Below, piece by piece: positions 1-6,531 of a stretch of 13,558 nt of DNA. This DNA comes from AWTP1-13 sp039808585 (GTDB lineage: Bacteria; Pseudomonadota; Alphaproteobacteria; Rhizobiales; Hyphomicrobiaceae), in NCBI GenBank assembly GCA_039808585.1, contig JBDHTJ010000144.1, positions 1-13,558 of the forward strand, in the 5' to 3' direction. The notes under the pieces are model-generated. The model had not been told where the DNA came from and searched no databases. It was given only the letters and a program-made list of their open reading frames with translations. Numbering within the stretch: position 1 is the stretch's first letter; every line of letters begins with the position of its first letter. A program made the position numbers and the translations under genes.

Positions 1-184
1 GCTTCTGCACGAGATTGAGATCGAGCTGCAGGATCGACGGGTTGATGCCCTGTGGCACCCGCATGGTGAGCAGCACCTCCACGCCGGGGTTCGGAACCTC
101 CACGTCGCCGACGACGTGAACGGCCCTCGGCGACATGGGCATCTTGTTGATCCAGGCTTTCCACTCACCGCAGAACTTCACCAT
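1..184 (-). CDS. Unknown small protein, 5' part only (runs off left edge)
   Basis: This is the N-terminal 61 codons of a minus-strand gene whose 3' end lies outside the window. It opens MVKFCGEWKAWINKMPMSPR and continues with a beta-rich stretch containing VPNPGVEVLL and PQGINPSILQLDL. The start is the ATG at 184-182, chosen because a strong Shine-Dalgarno GGGGAGG lies six bases upstream. The fragment has no signal peptide or membrane segment. The residues look like a conserved small alphaproteobacterial protein, but I cannot assign a domain or function. It reads away from sucC's terminator and has its own AT-rich upstream region, so it is probably transcribed alone. I am fairly sure it is coding: strong ribosome site, open frame to the edge and sensible composition. 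Confidence 0.75.
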   Translation of the reverse strand, partial: MVKFCGEWKAWINKMPMSPRAVHVVGDVEVPNPGVEVLLTMRVPQGINPSILQLDLNLVQK

Positions 185-200
185 AGCCAGCCTCCCCGAA

Positions 201-251
201 GTGCACTGTTGATCATTAATGTGCATTTTTCGCATTTTCATATAAAAATGC
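201..251 (-). promoter_or_regulatory. AT-rich control region with inverted and direct repeats
   Basis: This is an unusually AT-rich patch in a GC-rich window, directly upstream of the minus-strand gene starting at 184. A perfect 7-bp inverted repeat GCATTTT / AAAATGC lies at 232-238 and 245-251. A second GCATTTT copy in direct orientation begins at 223. The palindromes GTGCAC (201-206) and TGATCA (210-215) lie nearer the gene. The arrangement suggests a promoter with operator sites for the small gene. No convincing -35/-10 pair with standard spacing could be fixed. Confidence 0.4.
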
Positions 252-423
252 AAGTGCCGTCCAGTGGGCACGGGCGGGGGTGGGGGACGCCCGGCCTATT
301 CCTTCTTCATTGGGAGAGTTCGCACGGGTGTCGCCTGGTGCGGCTTGTTCTGCCGCCCAGACGGGCGATCACATCGACGGCGGCGTTGTGGCCACACGGA
401 GCAGCGAGGGCTGAGAGGGGCGC

Positions 424-457
424 GCAAAAGCAAGAGAGCCGCGCGGTGGCGGCTCTC
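424..457 (-). terminator. Terminator hairpin after sucC
   Basis: A perfect 9-bp stem GAGAGCCGC (434-442) and GCGGCTCTC (449-457) encloses a 6-base loop. On the minus strand the stem is followed by TTGCTTTTGCG, an interrupted U-tract. It lies about 65 bases past the sucC stop codon and probably ends the mdh-ridA-sucC transcript. The core AGAGCCGC is shared with the terminator at 4361-4387. Confidence 0.7.
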
Positions 458-522
458 AACGTTTCGGCTTTGCAGTGTGTGTCACGCTTTCGATGGACGC
501 TGGATGCGCCCATCTCAGCCGA

Positions 523-1722
523 TCAGGCGGCCTTCTTCACTTCGTCGGTGATCTTCTTGGCGGCGTCGGCGAGGTTGTCGGCCGGCACGATCTTCAGGCC
601 GGACTGGGCCAGGATCTGCTTGCCGAGTTCGACGTTCGTGCCTTCGAGACGGACGACGAGCGGCACCTTGATGGCCATCTCCTTGGCGGCAGCCACCACG
701 CCTTCAGCGATGATGTCACAGCGCATGATGCCGCCGAAGATGTTGACCAGGATGCCCTTCACGTTGGCGTCGGACAGAATGATCTTGAAGGCCGCGGCCA
801 CCTTCTCCTTGGTGGCACCGCCGCCGACATCGAGGAAGTTGGCGGGCTCGGAACCGTAGAGCTTGATGATGTCCATGGTCGCCATGGCGAGGCCTGCGCC
901 GTTCACCATGCAGCCGATCTCGCCATCGAGCTTGACGTAGTTGAGGTCGTACTTCGAGGCCTCGACCTCAGCCGGATCCTCCTCCTCGAGATCGCGCATC
1001 TCCATCACGTCCTTGTGGCGGAAGAGGGCGTTCGAGTCGAAGGTGATCTTGGCATCGAGGCAGACGAGCTTGCCGGCCTTGGTGACGACCAGCGGGTTAA
1101 TCTCGAGAAGCGCCATGTCCTTCTCGACGACGGCTTTGTAGAGGCTCTCGATCAGCTTCACGCACTGGCCGAACTGGTCGGGCGCAAGCTTCAAGGCCGC
1201 GGCGACCTTGCGGCCGTGGAAGTCGGAGAAGCCGGATGCCGGATCAATCGACAGCGTGACGATCTTCTCAGGCGTGTCGTGGGCGACCTTCTCGATGTCC
1301 ATGCCGCCTTCGGTGGAGGCGATGAAGGCCACGCGGGAAGTGGCACGATCGACCAGCGCGGAAAGATAAAGCTCGCGGCCGATGTCGCAGCCATCCTCGA
1401 TGAAGAGGCGCTTGACGACGCGGCCGGCGGGACCGGTCTGGATGGTGACGAGGGTGTTGCCCAGCATCTCGGTGGCGAACTGCTTCACCTCATCGATAGA
1501 CTTGGCGATGCGCACGCCGCCCTTCTCGCCGGCGGCCGCTTCCTTGAACTTGCCCTTGCCGCGGCCGCCTGCATGGATCTGCGCTTTCACAACGTAGATG
1601 GGGCCCGGCAGCGACTTTGCCGCTTCCACCGCCTCATCCGGCGTGAAGGCCGGTGCGCCTGCCGATACGGGAACGCCGTACGTTTTGAGCAGCTGCTTGG
1701 CCTGATACTCATGGACGTTCAT
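523..1722 (-). CDS. sucC: Succinyl-CoA ligase (ADP-forming) beta subunit SucC
   Basis: This is the beta subunit of the TCA-cycle enzyme that interconverts succinyl-CoA and succinate with ADP/ATP phosphorylation. It works in the cytoplasm as a complex with the alpha subunit SucD. The 399-residue length is normal. The N-terminal ATP-grasp domain shows MNVHEYQAKQLL at the start and VKAQIHAGGRGKG around residues 45-57. The LEINPLV metal/nucleotide segment is at 206-212, with D223 beyond. The C-terminal ligase domain has NGAGLAMATMD (274-284), FLDVGGGA (297-303) and NIFGGIMRCD (327-336). The start ATG has GAAGGGA eight bases upstream. It is the last gene of mdh-ridA-sucC. In relatives sucD normally follows at once, but here a terminator and an unrelated gene follow. 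The GGRGKGKF signature fits SucC better than malate thiokinase MtkA. Confidence 0.96.
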   Translation of the reverse strand: MNVHEYQAKQLLKTYGVPVSAGAPAFTPDEAVEAAKSLPGPIYVVKAQIHAGGRGKGKFKEAAAGEKGGVRIAKSIDEVKQFATEMLGNTLVTIQTGPAGRVVKRLFIEDGCDIGRELYLSALVDRATSRVAFIASTEGGMDIEKVAHDTPEKIVTLSIDPASGFSDFHGRKVAAALKLAPDQFGQCVKLIESLYKAVVEKDMALLEINPLVVTKAGKLVCLDAKITFDSNALFRHKDVMEMRDLEEEDPAEVEASKYDLNYVKLDGEIGCMVNGAGLAMATMDIIKLYGSEPANFLDVGGGATKEKVAAAFKIILSDANVKGILVNIFGGIMRCDIIAEGVVAAAKEMAIKVPLVVRLEGTNVELGKQILAQSGLKIVPADNLADAAKKITDEVKKAA

Positions 1723-1782
1723 GGCGTCGTTCCCTTCGTCTCAATGCGGGGTCTTGCGACCCAATCCGAAATTGGCGGTGCT

Positions 1783-2172
1783 TCAGGCGGCCGAGCGTGC
1801 GGCGATCATCTCGACTTCGACGCGCGCGCCCATGGGCAGGGCCGCAACGGCAAACGTGGAGCGGGCCGGGTAGGGCTCGCTCACGTAGGACTTGTAGACC
1901 TCGTTGACGGCGGCGAAATCGCCCATGTCGGTGAGGAAGATGGTGGTCTTGACGACATTGGCGAAGGACATGCCGGCGGCCGCCAGGATGCCCTTCAGGT
2001 TCTCCATGGACTGACGGGCCTGGGCCGAGACGTCGCCCGGCACGAGCTTCCCCGTGGCGCCATCGAGAGGGATCTGCCCCGATATGAAGAGCAGATCGCC
2101 GTTCTCGATTGCGGTCGAGTAGGGGCCGATGGGCTTGGCGCCGTTGGCGGGCTGTACGGACTTCTTGGCCAT
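1783..2172 (-). CDS. ridA: RidA family enamine/imine deaminase
   Basis: RidA (YjgF/YER057c/UK114) proteins are small cytoplasmic trimers that hydrolyse reactive 2-aminoacrylate and related enamines/imines made by PLP enzymes, protecting metabolism from damage. The 129-residue protein is full length. Residues of the active archetype are present: Y18 in GPYS, S31-G32 in FISGQ, R104 in PARSTF and E121 in EVEMIA. Keeping the arginine argues for a catalytically competent RidA rather than a divergent Rid subfamily. The ATG start has GGGAG about ten bases upstream. The gene begins 20 bases after the mdh stop and ends 60 bases before sucC, so it is almost certainly co-transcribed with both. That placement between two TCA-cycle genes is unusual. 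The exact substrate is not readable from sequence. Confidence 0.93.
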   Translation of the reverse strand: MAKKSVQPANGAKPIGPYSTAIENGDLLFISGQIPLDGATGKLVPGDVSAQARQSMENLKGILAAAGMSFANVVKTTIFLTDMGDFAAVNEVYKSYVSEPYPARSTFAVAALPMGARVEVEMIAARSAA

Positions 2173-2191
2173 GAGGCGCTGTCTCCCGTGA

Positions 2192-3277
2192 TCAGCCAGC
2201 GAGGGCGGGCGAGATCTTCACGCAGGCATCGACGAGGCCCTTCACGGACGCCACCGACTTCTCGAACATCGCCTTCTCTTCGGCATTGAGCTCGAGGCTG
2301 ACGATCTTCTCGACGCCGTTGGCGCCGATAACGACGGGCACGCCGACGTACATGTCCTTCACGCCGAACTCACCCTTGCAGTAGGCCGCGCAGGGGAGAA
2401 CGCGCCGCTTGTCCTTCAGGTAGCTCTCGGCCATGGCGATGGCGGATGCGGCGGGCGCGTAGAACGCAGAGCCGGTGCCGAGCAGGGCCACGATCTCGCC
2501 GCCGCCGCCGCGCGTGCGCTTGATCATGGCGTCGAGCTGCTCCTGCGAGAACATGCCGAGCTTCACGCAGTCGGGCAGCGGCACGCCGCCGATGGTGGAG
2601 TAGCGAACCATGGGGACCATGTCGTCGCCGTGGCCGCCGAGCGTCATGGCACGGACATCCTCGATGGAGACGTTAGCCGCCTCGGCGAGGAAGCAGGCGA
2701 ACCGCGCGCTGTCGAGCACGCCGGCCATGCCGATCACCTTGTTGGTGGGAAGGCCGGAGAACTTCTGCAGCGCCCAGACCATGGCGTCGAGCGGGTTGGT
2801 GATGCAGATGACGAAGGCGTTGGGGGCGTACTTCTTGATGCCGGCGCCGACGCTTTCCATGACCTTCAGGTTGATGCCGAGCAGGTCGTCGCGGCTCATG
2901 CCGGGCTTGCGGGGGACGCCAGCGGTGACGATGCACACCGAGGCGCCCTCAATTGCCGCATAGCTCTCGACGCCGGAGCCCGAAAGCTTGGCGTTGTAGC
3001 CCTCGACTGCCGCTGTTTGAGCCAGGTCCAGGGCCTTGCCCTTCGCCACGCCCTCGGCCATGTCGCAAAGGACGATGTCGCCCATCTCCTTGAGGCCCGC
3101 CAGAAGGGCCAGGGTACCGCCGATCTGGCCAGCGCCGATCAACGCAATCTTGGTGCGCGCCATTGTCTTTCGCTCCGCTGCTTTTGGTGCTGCTGCTGTG
3201 GTTACCTTAGGGGCCGCCGATGCGGGTGCCGCAGGCGGTGCCTCTGACTTCTTCCTAAACCGGTCGAGCCAGCCCAT
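2192..3277 (-). CDS. mdh: Malate dehydrogenase, possibly with a 38-residue N-terminal extension
   Basis: This is an NAD-dependent malate dehydrogenase of the LDH-like family (malate + NAD to oxaloacetate + NADH, cytoplasm, TCA cycle). Numbered from the internal methionine (codon 3163-3161), the Rossmann motif GAGQIGG is at 10-16 and NAD-ribose-binding D34 follows. The mobile loop PRKPGMSR has substrate arginines R85 and R91. N123 lies in ITNPLD, D151/R154 in VLDSARF, and catalytic H178 in GGHGDDMVP. That form is 323 residues, normal for the family. The full open frame adds 38 residues beginning MGWLDRFRKKSEAPPAAPAS, rich in Ala/Pro/Lys. Both starts have Shine-Dalgarno sequences: AAGAGGGG four bases before 3277, and GGAG nine bases before 3163. 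The function is certain; the start is undecided. It is the first gene of mdh-ridA-sucC. Confidence 0.95.
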   Translation of the reverse strand: MGWLDRFRKKSEAPPAAPASAAPKVTTAAAPKAAERKTMARTKIALIGAGQIGGTLALLAGLKEMGDIVLCDMAEGVAKGKALDLAQTAAVEGYNAKLSGSGVESYAAIEGASVCIVTAGVPRKPGMSRDDLLGINLKVMESVGAGIKKYAPNAFVICITNPLDAMVWALQKFSGLPTNKVIGMAGVLDSARFACFLAEAANVSIEDVRAMTLGGHGDDMVPMVRYSTIGGVPLPDCVKLGMFSQEQLDAMIKRTRGGGGEIVALLGTGSAFYAPAASAIAMAESYLKDKRRVLPCAAYCKGEFGVKDMYVGVPVVIGANGVEKIVSLELNAEEKAMFEKSVASVKGLVDACVKISPALAG

Positions 3278-3508
3278 CAGGCCCCTCTTGACGCGCAGAT
3301 GGCTGGGCCAGGCGCGCGCTCTCGAAATGACACGTGGGGCGGCGGCGGTGCCTCAGGCCGAGACGCGCCGGAAGGGGCGCGGATGGACCTCAAGGGGAAG
3401 CCCTGCCCCACAATCCGGCCCGTTGGTTAGCCTGAAACCCAGGGGCATTCAAGGCCAAGTCCGATGGCTCAGCCCATGGTATGAGAGCGCACCGGGGCGT
3501 AGAAACGG

Positions 3509-3540
3509 CAAGAGGCCACCCGGTGGCGGGAGGCCTCTTG
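3509..3540 (-). terminator. Terminator hairpin after rcdA
   Basis: A perfect 9-bp inverted repeat CAAGAGGCC (3509-3517) and GGCCTCTTG (3532-3540) has a 14-base GC-rich loop. On the minus strand it is followed by CCGTTTCT, a weak U-tract. It lies about 33 bases beyond the rcdA stop and upstream of mdh, so it probably separates the two transcripts. The rest of the 3278-3572 interval must hold the mdh promoter, but I see no clear promoter boxes. Confidence 0.6.
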
Positions 3541-3572
3541 GAACTGTGAGACGCGTCCGAGCGGCAAATCGA

Positions 3573-4130
3573 TCAGCGAACCGCCTGGCGACGGAGCGAG
3601 AACGCCTGTTCCAGCATGCTCATCTGGGCGCTGACGGGGTTTTCCGGGGCGAGGGCTGCGGGTGCCGTTGGATCAACCTCCATGGCCCGGTCGAGCTGAA
3701 TGATGCGGTCATTAAGCGAGAAGCTGGCGTCGATCAGGTCCCTGAGGCCCTGGGGAAGATCGGTGTAGCCGGAGACGTGGGCCGGACGGCTCGCCACTTT
3801 CAGGCGCACCCGGTCGCGCTTGGTGCGCGCTTCCTCGGCGGTGATCTCGCCATCTTTCTGGGCGCGACGGATCATGAGCCATGACGCCAGCTCCAAAAGC
3901 CGGGTGGTGAGGCGCATACTCTCGGTGGCGTAGAGAACGGCGATCGGGCCCTTGAGCGCCTTGGCCTCTTTGCGGCCATTGCCGTCAAGGTAGGCGGCCG
4001 TGCGCTCGACCAGGGCCATGCCCTCGCGGAAAATGCCGTCGAACTGGTCGGAGGAGGCGAAATGCTGGCCGAACGAGACGGTGACGCCGGTGCCCTGGGT
4101 CTCGTCGGAGGACTTGGTGCTGGTGCTCAT
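3573..4130 (-). CDS. rcdA: RcdA / DUF1465 family regulator of CtrA degradation
   Basis: In Caulobacter, RcdA is an adaptor acting with CpdR, PopA and ClpXP to deliver substrates such as the master regulator CtrA for degradation during the cell cycle. This 185-residue protein has the family's helical core. FREGMALVERTAAYLDG (34-50) is followed by GPIAVLYATESMRLTTRLLELASWL (61-85), which is the DUF1465 signature. Charged helices follow, and then a Pro/Ala-rich low-complexity linker (153-165). The C-terminal segment NPVSAQMSMLEQAFSLR corresponds to the flexible tail important for adaptor activity in the model protein. The ATG at 4130 lacks a strong Shine-Dalgarno. It stands alone on minus, with a terminator-like hairpin downstream and a gene-free stretch upstream. 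Assignment to the family is firm; its role in this organism is inferred from Caulobacter. Confidence 0.88.
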   Translation of the reverse strand: MSTSTKSSDETQGTGVTVSFGQHFASSDQFDGIFREGMALVERTAAYLDGNGRKEAKALKGPIAVLYATESMRLTTRLLELASWLMIRRAQKDGEITAEEARTKRDRVRLKVASRPAHVSGYTDLPQGLRDLIDASFSLNDRIIQLDRAMEVDPTAPAALAPENPVSAQMSMLEQAFSLRRQAVR

Positions 4131-4561
4131 GCCACAACTCGATACGAACGGTTACGAACTCTTGACCATACGCTGACGACACCCTGGCAGGACCGAGTTA
4201 ATAAGTCATCACCCGATGCCGCCACAGACGCCGTTTGAAACGAACCATCGCTTTTAGGCGACTGTTCCTTTCTGGGCCGCGTGCAATGGACTACGCACAC
4301 ACCGTGCCAACGCTGAGGCCAGGCAGCCCTTCGGTTTCCTTCTTGCCCCAGAAGGTAGGCAAAAAAAGAGCCGCCAGGCGGCGGCTCAGGAGTCAACAGG
4401 GAGGCGTCAAACAGAGCGGCGGAGATCCGCTCGATCCAGAGGACTGGATGAGCGTTATCCTGAAGGAAATTGGATAATTCCGGGTTAAGCGGTGTGCCTG
4501 CCAAGAGCTATCCGACAGAATTTCTTGCCGGCCGATGATCCGAAAGCGGCCGAAGTAGGGC
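4131..4561. other. 431-bp gene-free region between rcdA and the unknown secreted/anchored protein
   Basis: No credible coding frame fills this interval. The frames that cross it use a TTG start or low-quality codons and run through the terminator hairpin. It contains the strong minus-strand terminator at 4361-4387 and a GANTC (CcrM methylation) site, GAGTC, at 4390-4394. Whatever promoter drives rcdA must lie between 4131 and about 4360. A TTAATAAG AT-rich patch around 4198-4205 is the only obvious low-melting segment there. The 174 bases between the upstream gene's stop and the terminator are either a long 3' UTR or a small RNA. Confidence 0.5.
4361..4387 (-). terminator. Strong intrinsic terminator
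   Basis: A perfect 8-bp GC stem GAGCCGCC (4368-4375) and GGCGGCTC (4380-4387) with a 4-base loop is followed on the minus strand by seven consecutive T (A-run 4361-4367). It is the best-formed terminator in the window. The nearest minus-strand gene end is at 4562, about 175 bases upstream. Confidence 0.88.
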
Positions 4562-5143
4562 TCACTTCATTGCGTCTGTGGACGCAGGAGCCGGCCCCGT
4601 TGACGGCCAGGTGACGGGGCGCGCGCCTTCCCACGGGACCAGGTGGCTGGCGGCCGGCAGCCCGGTCATAGCCGGCAATGCATCAAGAGGCGGGGTCGCA
4701 TCGCAGCCGGGGCGGCCGGGCAGGCAACGCAGGCGCGGCGGGCACAGCTGACTTGCACGCGCCAAGGCAGCCGCCGAGGATTTGAAGGTGGCGAGCGTTA
4801 CCGTTTCGGCCGCACCGAAGCGTGCGCGAAGCCAGTCGCCCTGGTAGAGGGCGTTCATCGGCACCTTTCGTGATCCTCCTTCCAGCACCGCGTAATGTGC
4901 CGTGCCGTCCTTGTCGGCGCGCACGAGGCGTGCAAAGCCCGGCCCGAAGTAGGCGGTGGCGATGGCGCAGCGGCCATCGGTCAGAGGCTTGTTCCAAAGC
5001 GCCAAGCGCGCCTTGCGGATGGCCTGCCGGCTTTCCAGCTCGTCCTTCGGCACTTTCTTGATATCCTGCAACCACAGCGGGACAGTCACCGCAACGGCAA
5101 GGCCCGACAGCAGGACGAGATAGCGCCGGAAGACATCAAGCAT
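4562..5143 (-). CDS. Unknown membrane-anchored or exported protein with Pro-rich C-terminus
   Basis: I do not recognise this protein. From the start chosen here (ATG at 5143) it has 193 residues. An N-terminal hydrophobic segment, about residues 8-25 (YLVLLSGLAVAVTVPLWL) after two arginines, fits a signal anchor or signal peptide. A charged region follows (26-50), then a central domain with GRCAIATAYFGPGF (57-70) and WLRARFGA. A Cys-rich stretch CPPRLRCLPGRPGC (134-147) leads into a Pro/Ala-rich tail. The export signal and four cysteines suggest a periplasmic or envelope location, possibly with disulfides. The start overlaps the DUF1192 stop by eight bases (ATGCTTGA), typical of translational coupling. 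A longer start at 5179 would add 12 basic residues and has AAGAAGG only three bases upstream. A strong terminator lies 175 bases downstream. Confidence 0.7.
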   Translation of the reverse strand: MLDVFRRYLVLLSGLAVAVTVPLWLQDIKKVPKDELESRQAIRKARLALWNKPLTDGRCAIATAYFGPGFARLVRADKDGTAHYAVLEGGSRKVPMNALYQGDWLRARFGAAETVTLATFKSSAAALARASQLCPPRLRCLPGRPGCDATPPLDALPAMTGLPAASHLVPWEGARPVTWPSTGPAPASTDAMK

Positions 5144-5330
5144 TGGGAAGCTTGAACAATGCCGCCGCAGCCGCTTCATGCGCCTTCTTGGCGGCGCGCT
5201 CGGCCTTGACGCGCTCGATCTCCGCCTCGAGCGCGGCGATGCGCGCGTCCAGCTCTGCCACGGACAATCTCTTCAAATCCTCGCCGATCGAAATGCCCTT
5301 GGGCTTCGGCCTGACATCATCCCAATCCAT
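5136..5330 (-). CDS. DUF1192 family small coiled-coil protein
   Basis: This is a 64-residue protein of the DUF1192 family, whose function is unknown. It opens MDWDDVRPKPKG, then has IGEDLKRLSVAELDARIAAL, the family signature, followed by a heptad-like charged helix (27-55) probably forming a coiled coil, and ends ALFKLPNA. I chose the ATG at 5330-5328 over an upstream in-frame start at 5372. It gives the usual family N-terminus and has a strong GGAGG eight bases upstream. The gene's stop overlaps the following unknown gene by eight bases, and it diverges from a quinone oxidoreductase. Proximity to rcdA on the same strand agrees with the arrangement I recall from other Hyphomicrobiales, but no function follows from that. 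Confidence 0.85.
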   Translation of the reverse strand: MDWDDVRPKPKGISIGEDLKRLSVAELDARIAALEAEIERVKAERAAKKAHEAAAAALFKLPNA

Positions 5331-5338
5331 CGACAGTA

Positions 5339-5416
5339 CCTCCGGGATGGCTTGCGGCGGGGACCATGTCACGACTTGGGGCTTGTCTCAACCCTCCGGG
5401 ACGGCTAGTGGCGGGG
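5339..5416. repeat. Two imperfect 24-bp direct repeats in the divergent intergenic region
   Basis: The segments 5339-5362 and 5393-5416 match at 21 of 24 positions, beginning CCTCCGGGA and ending GGCGGGG, with starts 54 bases apart. The left copy supplies the GGAGG ribosome site of the minus-strand DUF1192 gene. The right copy overlaps the presumed promoter spacer of the plus-strand quinone oxidoreductase. They could be paired operator sites or the relic of a short duplication. Confidence 0.55.
5383..5410 (+). promoter_or_regulatory. Possible promoter of the quinone oxidoreductase gene
   Basis: TTGTCT (5383-5388) and CTAGTG (5405-5410) are separated by 16 bases and lie 37 bases before the ATG at 5448. 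This is a tolerable but weak sigma70-type match for an alphaproteobacterium. The right-hand direct repeat covers the spacer and -10 box. Confidence 0.25.
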
Positions 5417-5447
5417 CACGCAAAGCCCAAGACCCGAGGAGACACCC

Positions 5448-6452
5448 ATGGCCAACGTGCCGCAGATGATGACTGCCATCGCGATCACAGCACCGGGCGG
5501 GCCCGAGGTGCTGCAGCCAACGCAGACCGCAGTGCCAGTGCCCAAGAGCGGCCAGGTGCTGGTGAAGGTCGCGGCTGCGGGCGTCAACCGGCCCGACGTG
5601 CAACAGCGCATGGGGGCCTATCCGCCGCCGAAGGATGCCTCGCCGCTGCCGGGACTGGAGATCTCGGGCGAGGTGGTGGCGCTGGGGCCGGAGGTGTCGC
5701 GCTGGAAGGTGGGCGACAAGCTTTGCGCGCTGGTCAACGGCGGCGGCTATGCCGAGTACTGCATCGCAGAGGAGACGCAGGCGCTGCCGATACCGGCGGG
5801 TCTCGACATGGTGCAGGCCGGTGGCGTGCCCGAGACGTATTTCACCGTGTGGCACAACGTGTTCGAGCGTGGCGGCCTGAAGGCCGGCGACTGGTTCCTC
5901 GTGCACGGCGGTTCGAGCGGCATCGGTACGACTGCGATCCAGCTGGCAAAGGCGTTCGGGGCGAAGGTGCTGGCCACTGCCGGATCGGAAGAGAAATGCG
6001 AGGCCATGCGCAAGCTCGGTGCCGATCGGGCCATCAACTACAAGAGCGAAAACTTCGTGGATGTGGCGAAGGACGCCACCGGAGGCCGCGGCGTGAACGT
6101 GACGCTCGATATGGTCGGCGGTGACTACACCGAGCGCAACATCATCGCGGCGGCCGAAGATGCCCGCATCGTTCAGATCGCGACGCTCGGCGGCGCCGAC
6201 GTGAAGATCAACATCGGCCGCATGATGGTGAAGCGCGTGACGCTGACGGGATCGACGCTGCGGCCGCGCACGCGCGAGATCAAAGGCGGGATGGCGCGGG
6301 CGCTGGAGCAGCAGGTGTGGCCGCTGTTCGCCCAGGGCAAGCTGAAGGTGGTGATGGATTCCACCTATCCGCTCGCCAAGGCCGCCGATGCACACCGCCG
6401 TCTCGAGACGAGCCAGCACGTGGGCAAGATCGTGCTGGTGGTGGGGGCGTGA
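5448..6452 (+). CDS. PIG3-type NAD(P)H quinone oxidoreductase (MDR superfamily)
   Basis: This is a 334-residue zinc-free medium-chain dehydrogenase/reductase of the quinone oxidoreductase (PIG3/TIGR02824-like) family. Members reduce quinones or other activated carbonyls with NADPH in the cytoplasm. The N-terminal catalytic domain has AAAGVNRPDVQQRMG (42-56) and PLPGLEISGEV (67-76), and lacks the zinc-ligand cysteine/histidine set of alcohol dehydrogenases. The nucleotide-binding fold carries VHGGSSGIGTTAIQLAKAF (152-170), whose Gly/Ser loop suggests NADPH. GSTLRPRT (268-275) is characteristic of the PIG3 branch. The ATG at 5448 has GAGGAG nearby upstream. It is a single gene, divergent from DUF1192. 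Family assignment is firm; the physiological substrate is unknown. Confidence 0.92.
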   Translation: MANVPQMMTAIAITAPGGPEVLQPTQTAVPVPKSGQVLVKVAAAGVNRPDVQQRMGAYPPPKDASPLPGLEISGEVVALGPEVSRWKVGDKLCALVNGGGYAEYCIAEETQALPIPAGLDMVQAGGVPETYFTVWHNVFERGGLKAGDWFLVHGGSSGIGTTAIQLAKAFGAKVLATAGSEEKCEAMRKLGADRAINYKSENFVDVAKDATGGRGVNVTLDMVGGDYTERNIIAAAEDARIVQIATLGGADVKINIGRMMVKRVTLTGSTLRPRTREIKGGMARALEQQVWPLFAQGKLKVVMDSTYPLAKAADAHRRLETSQHVGKIVLVVGA

Positions 6453-6531
6453 AGCGGCGGAGCATTTTCGCTCTGGTTGGGATTGAAGCTGCACTGAAAC
6501 GGTGCTTGCTCTCAGGCACGAGAAGCTGCGA

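Noticed and set aside
523..1722. Malate thiokinase subunit MtkA instead of SucC.
   Set aside because: The GGRGKGKFKE and NIFGGIMRCD segments and the neighbouring mdh fit SucC; no serine-cycle partner genes (mtkB, mcl, ppc) are present.
475..2289. Long plus-strand open frame of 604 codons opposite sucC and ridA.
   Set aside because: It is antisense to two well-recognised genes, its translation is dominated by His/Asp/Gly/Leu typical of a reversed GC-rich frame, and it matches no family.
4295..4309. Sigma54-like promoter TGGCACG-N4-GTGC on the minus strand upstream of rcdA.
   Set aside because: One of the -12 thymines is missing, the site is about 165 bases from the start codon, and nothing else points to RpoN control; a chance match is likely.
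4127..4504. 125-codon minus-strand frame across the rcdA upstream region.
   Set aside because: It uses a TTG start without a ribosome site and reads straight through a near-perfect intrinsic terminator.
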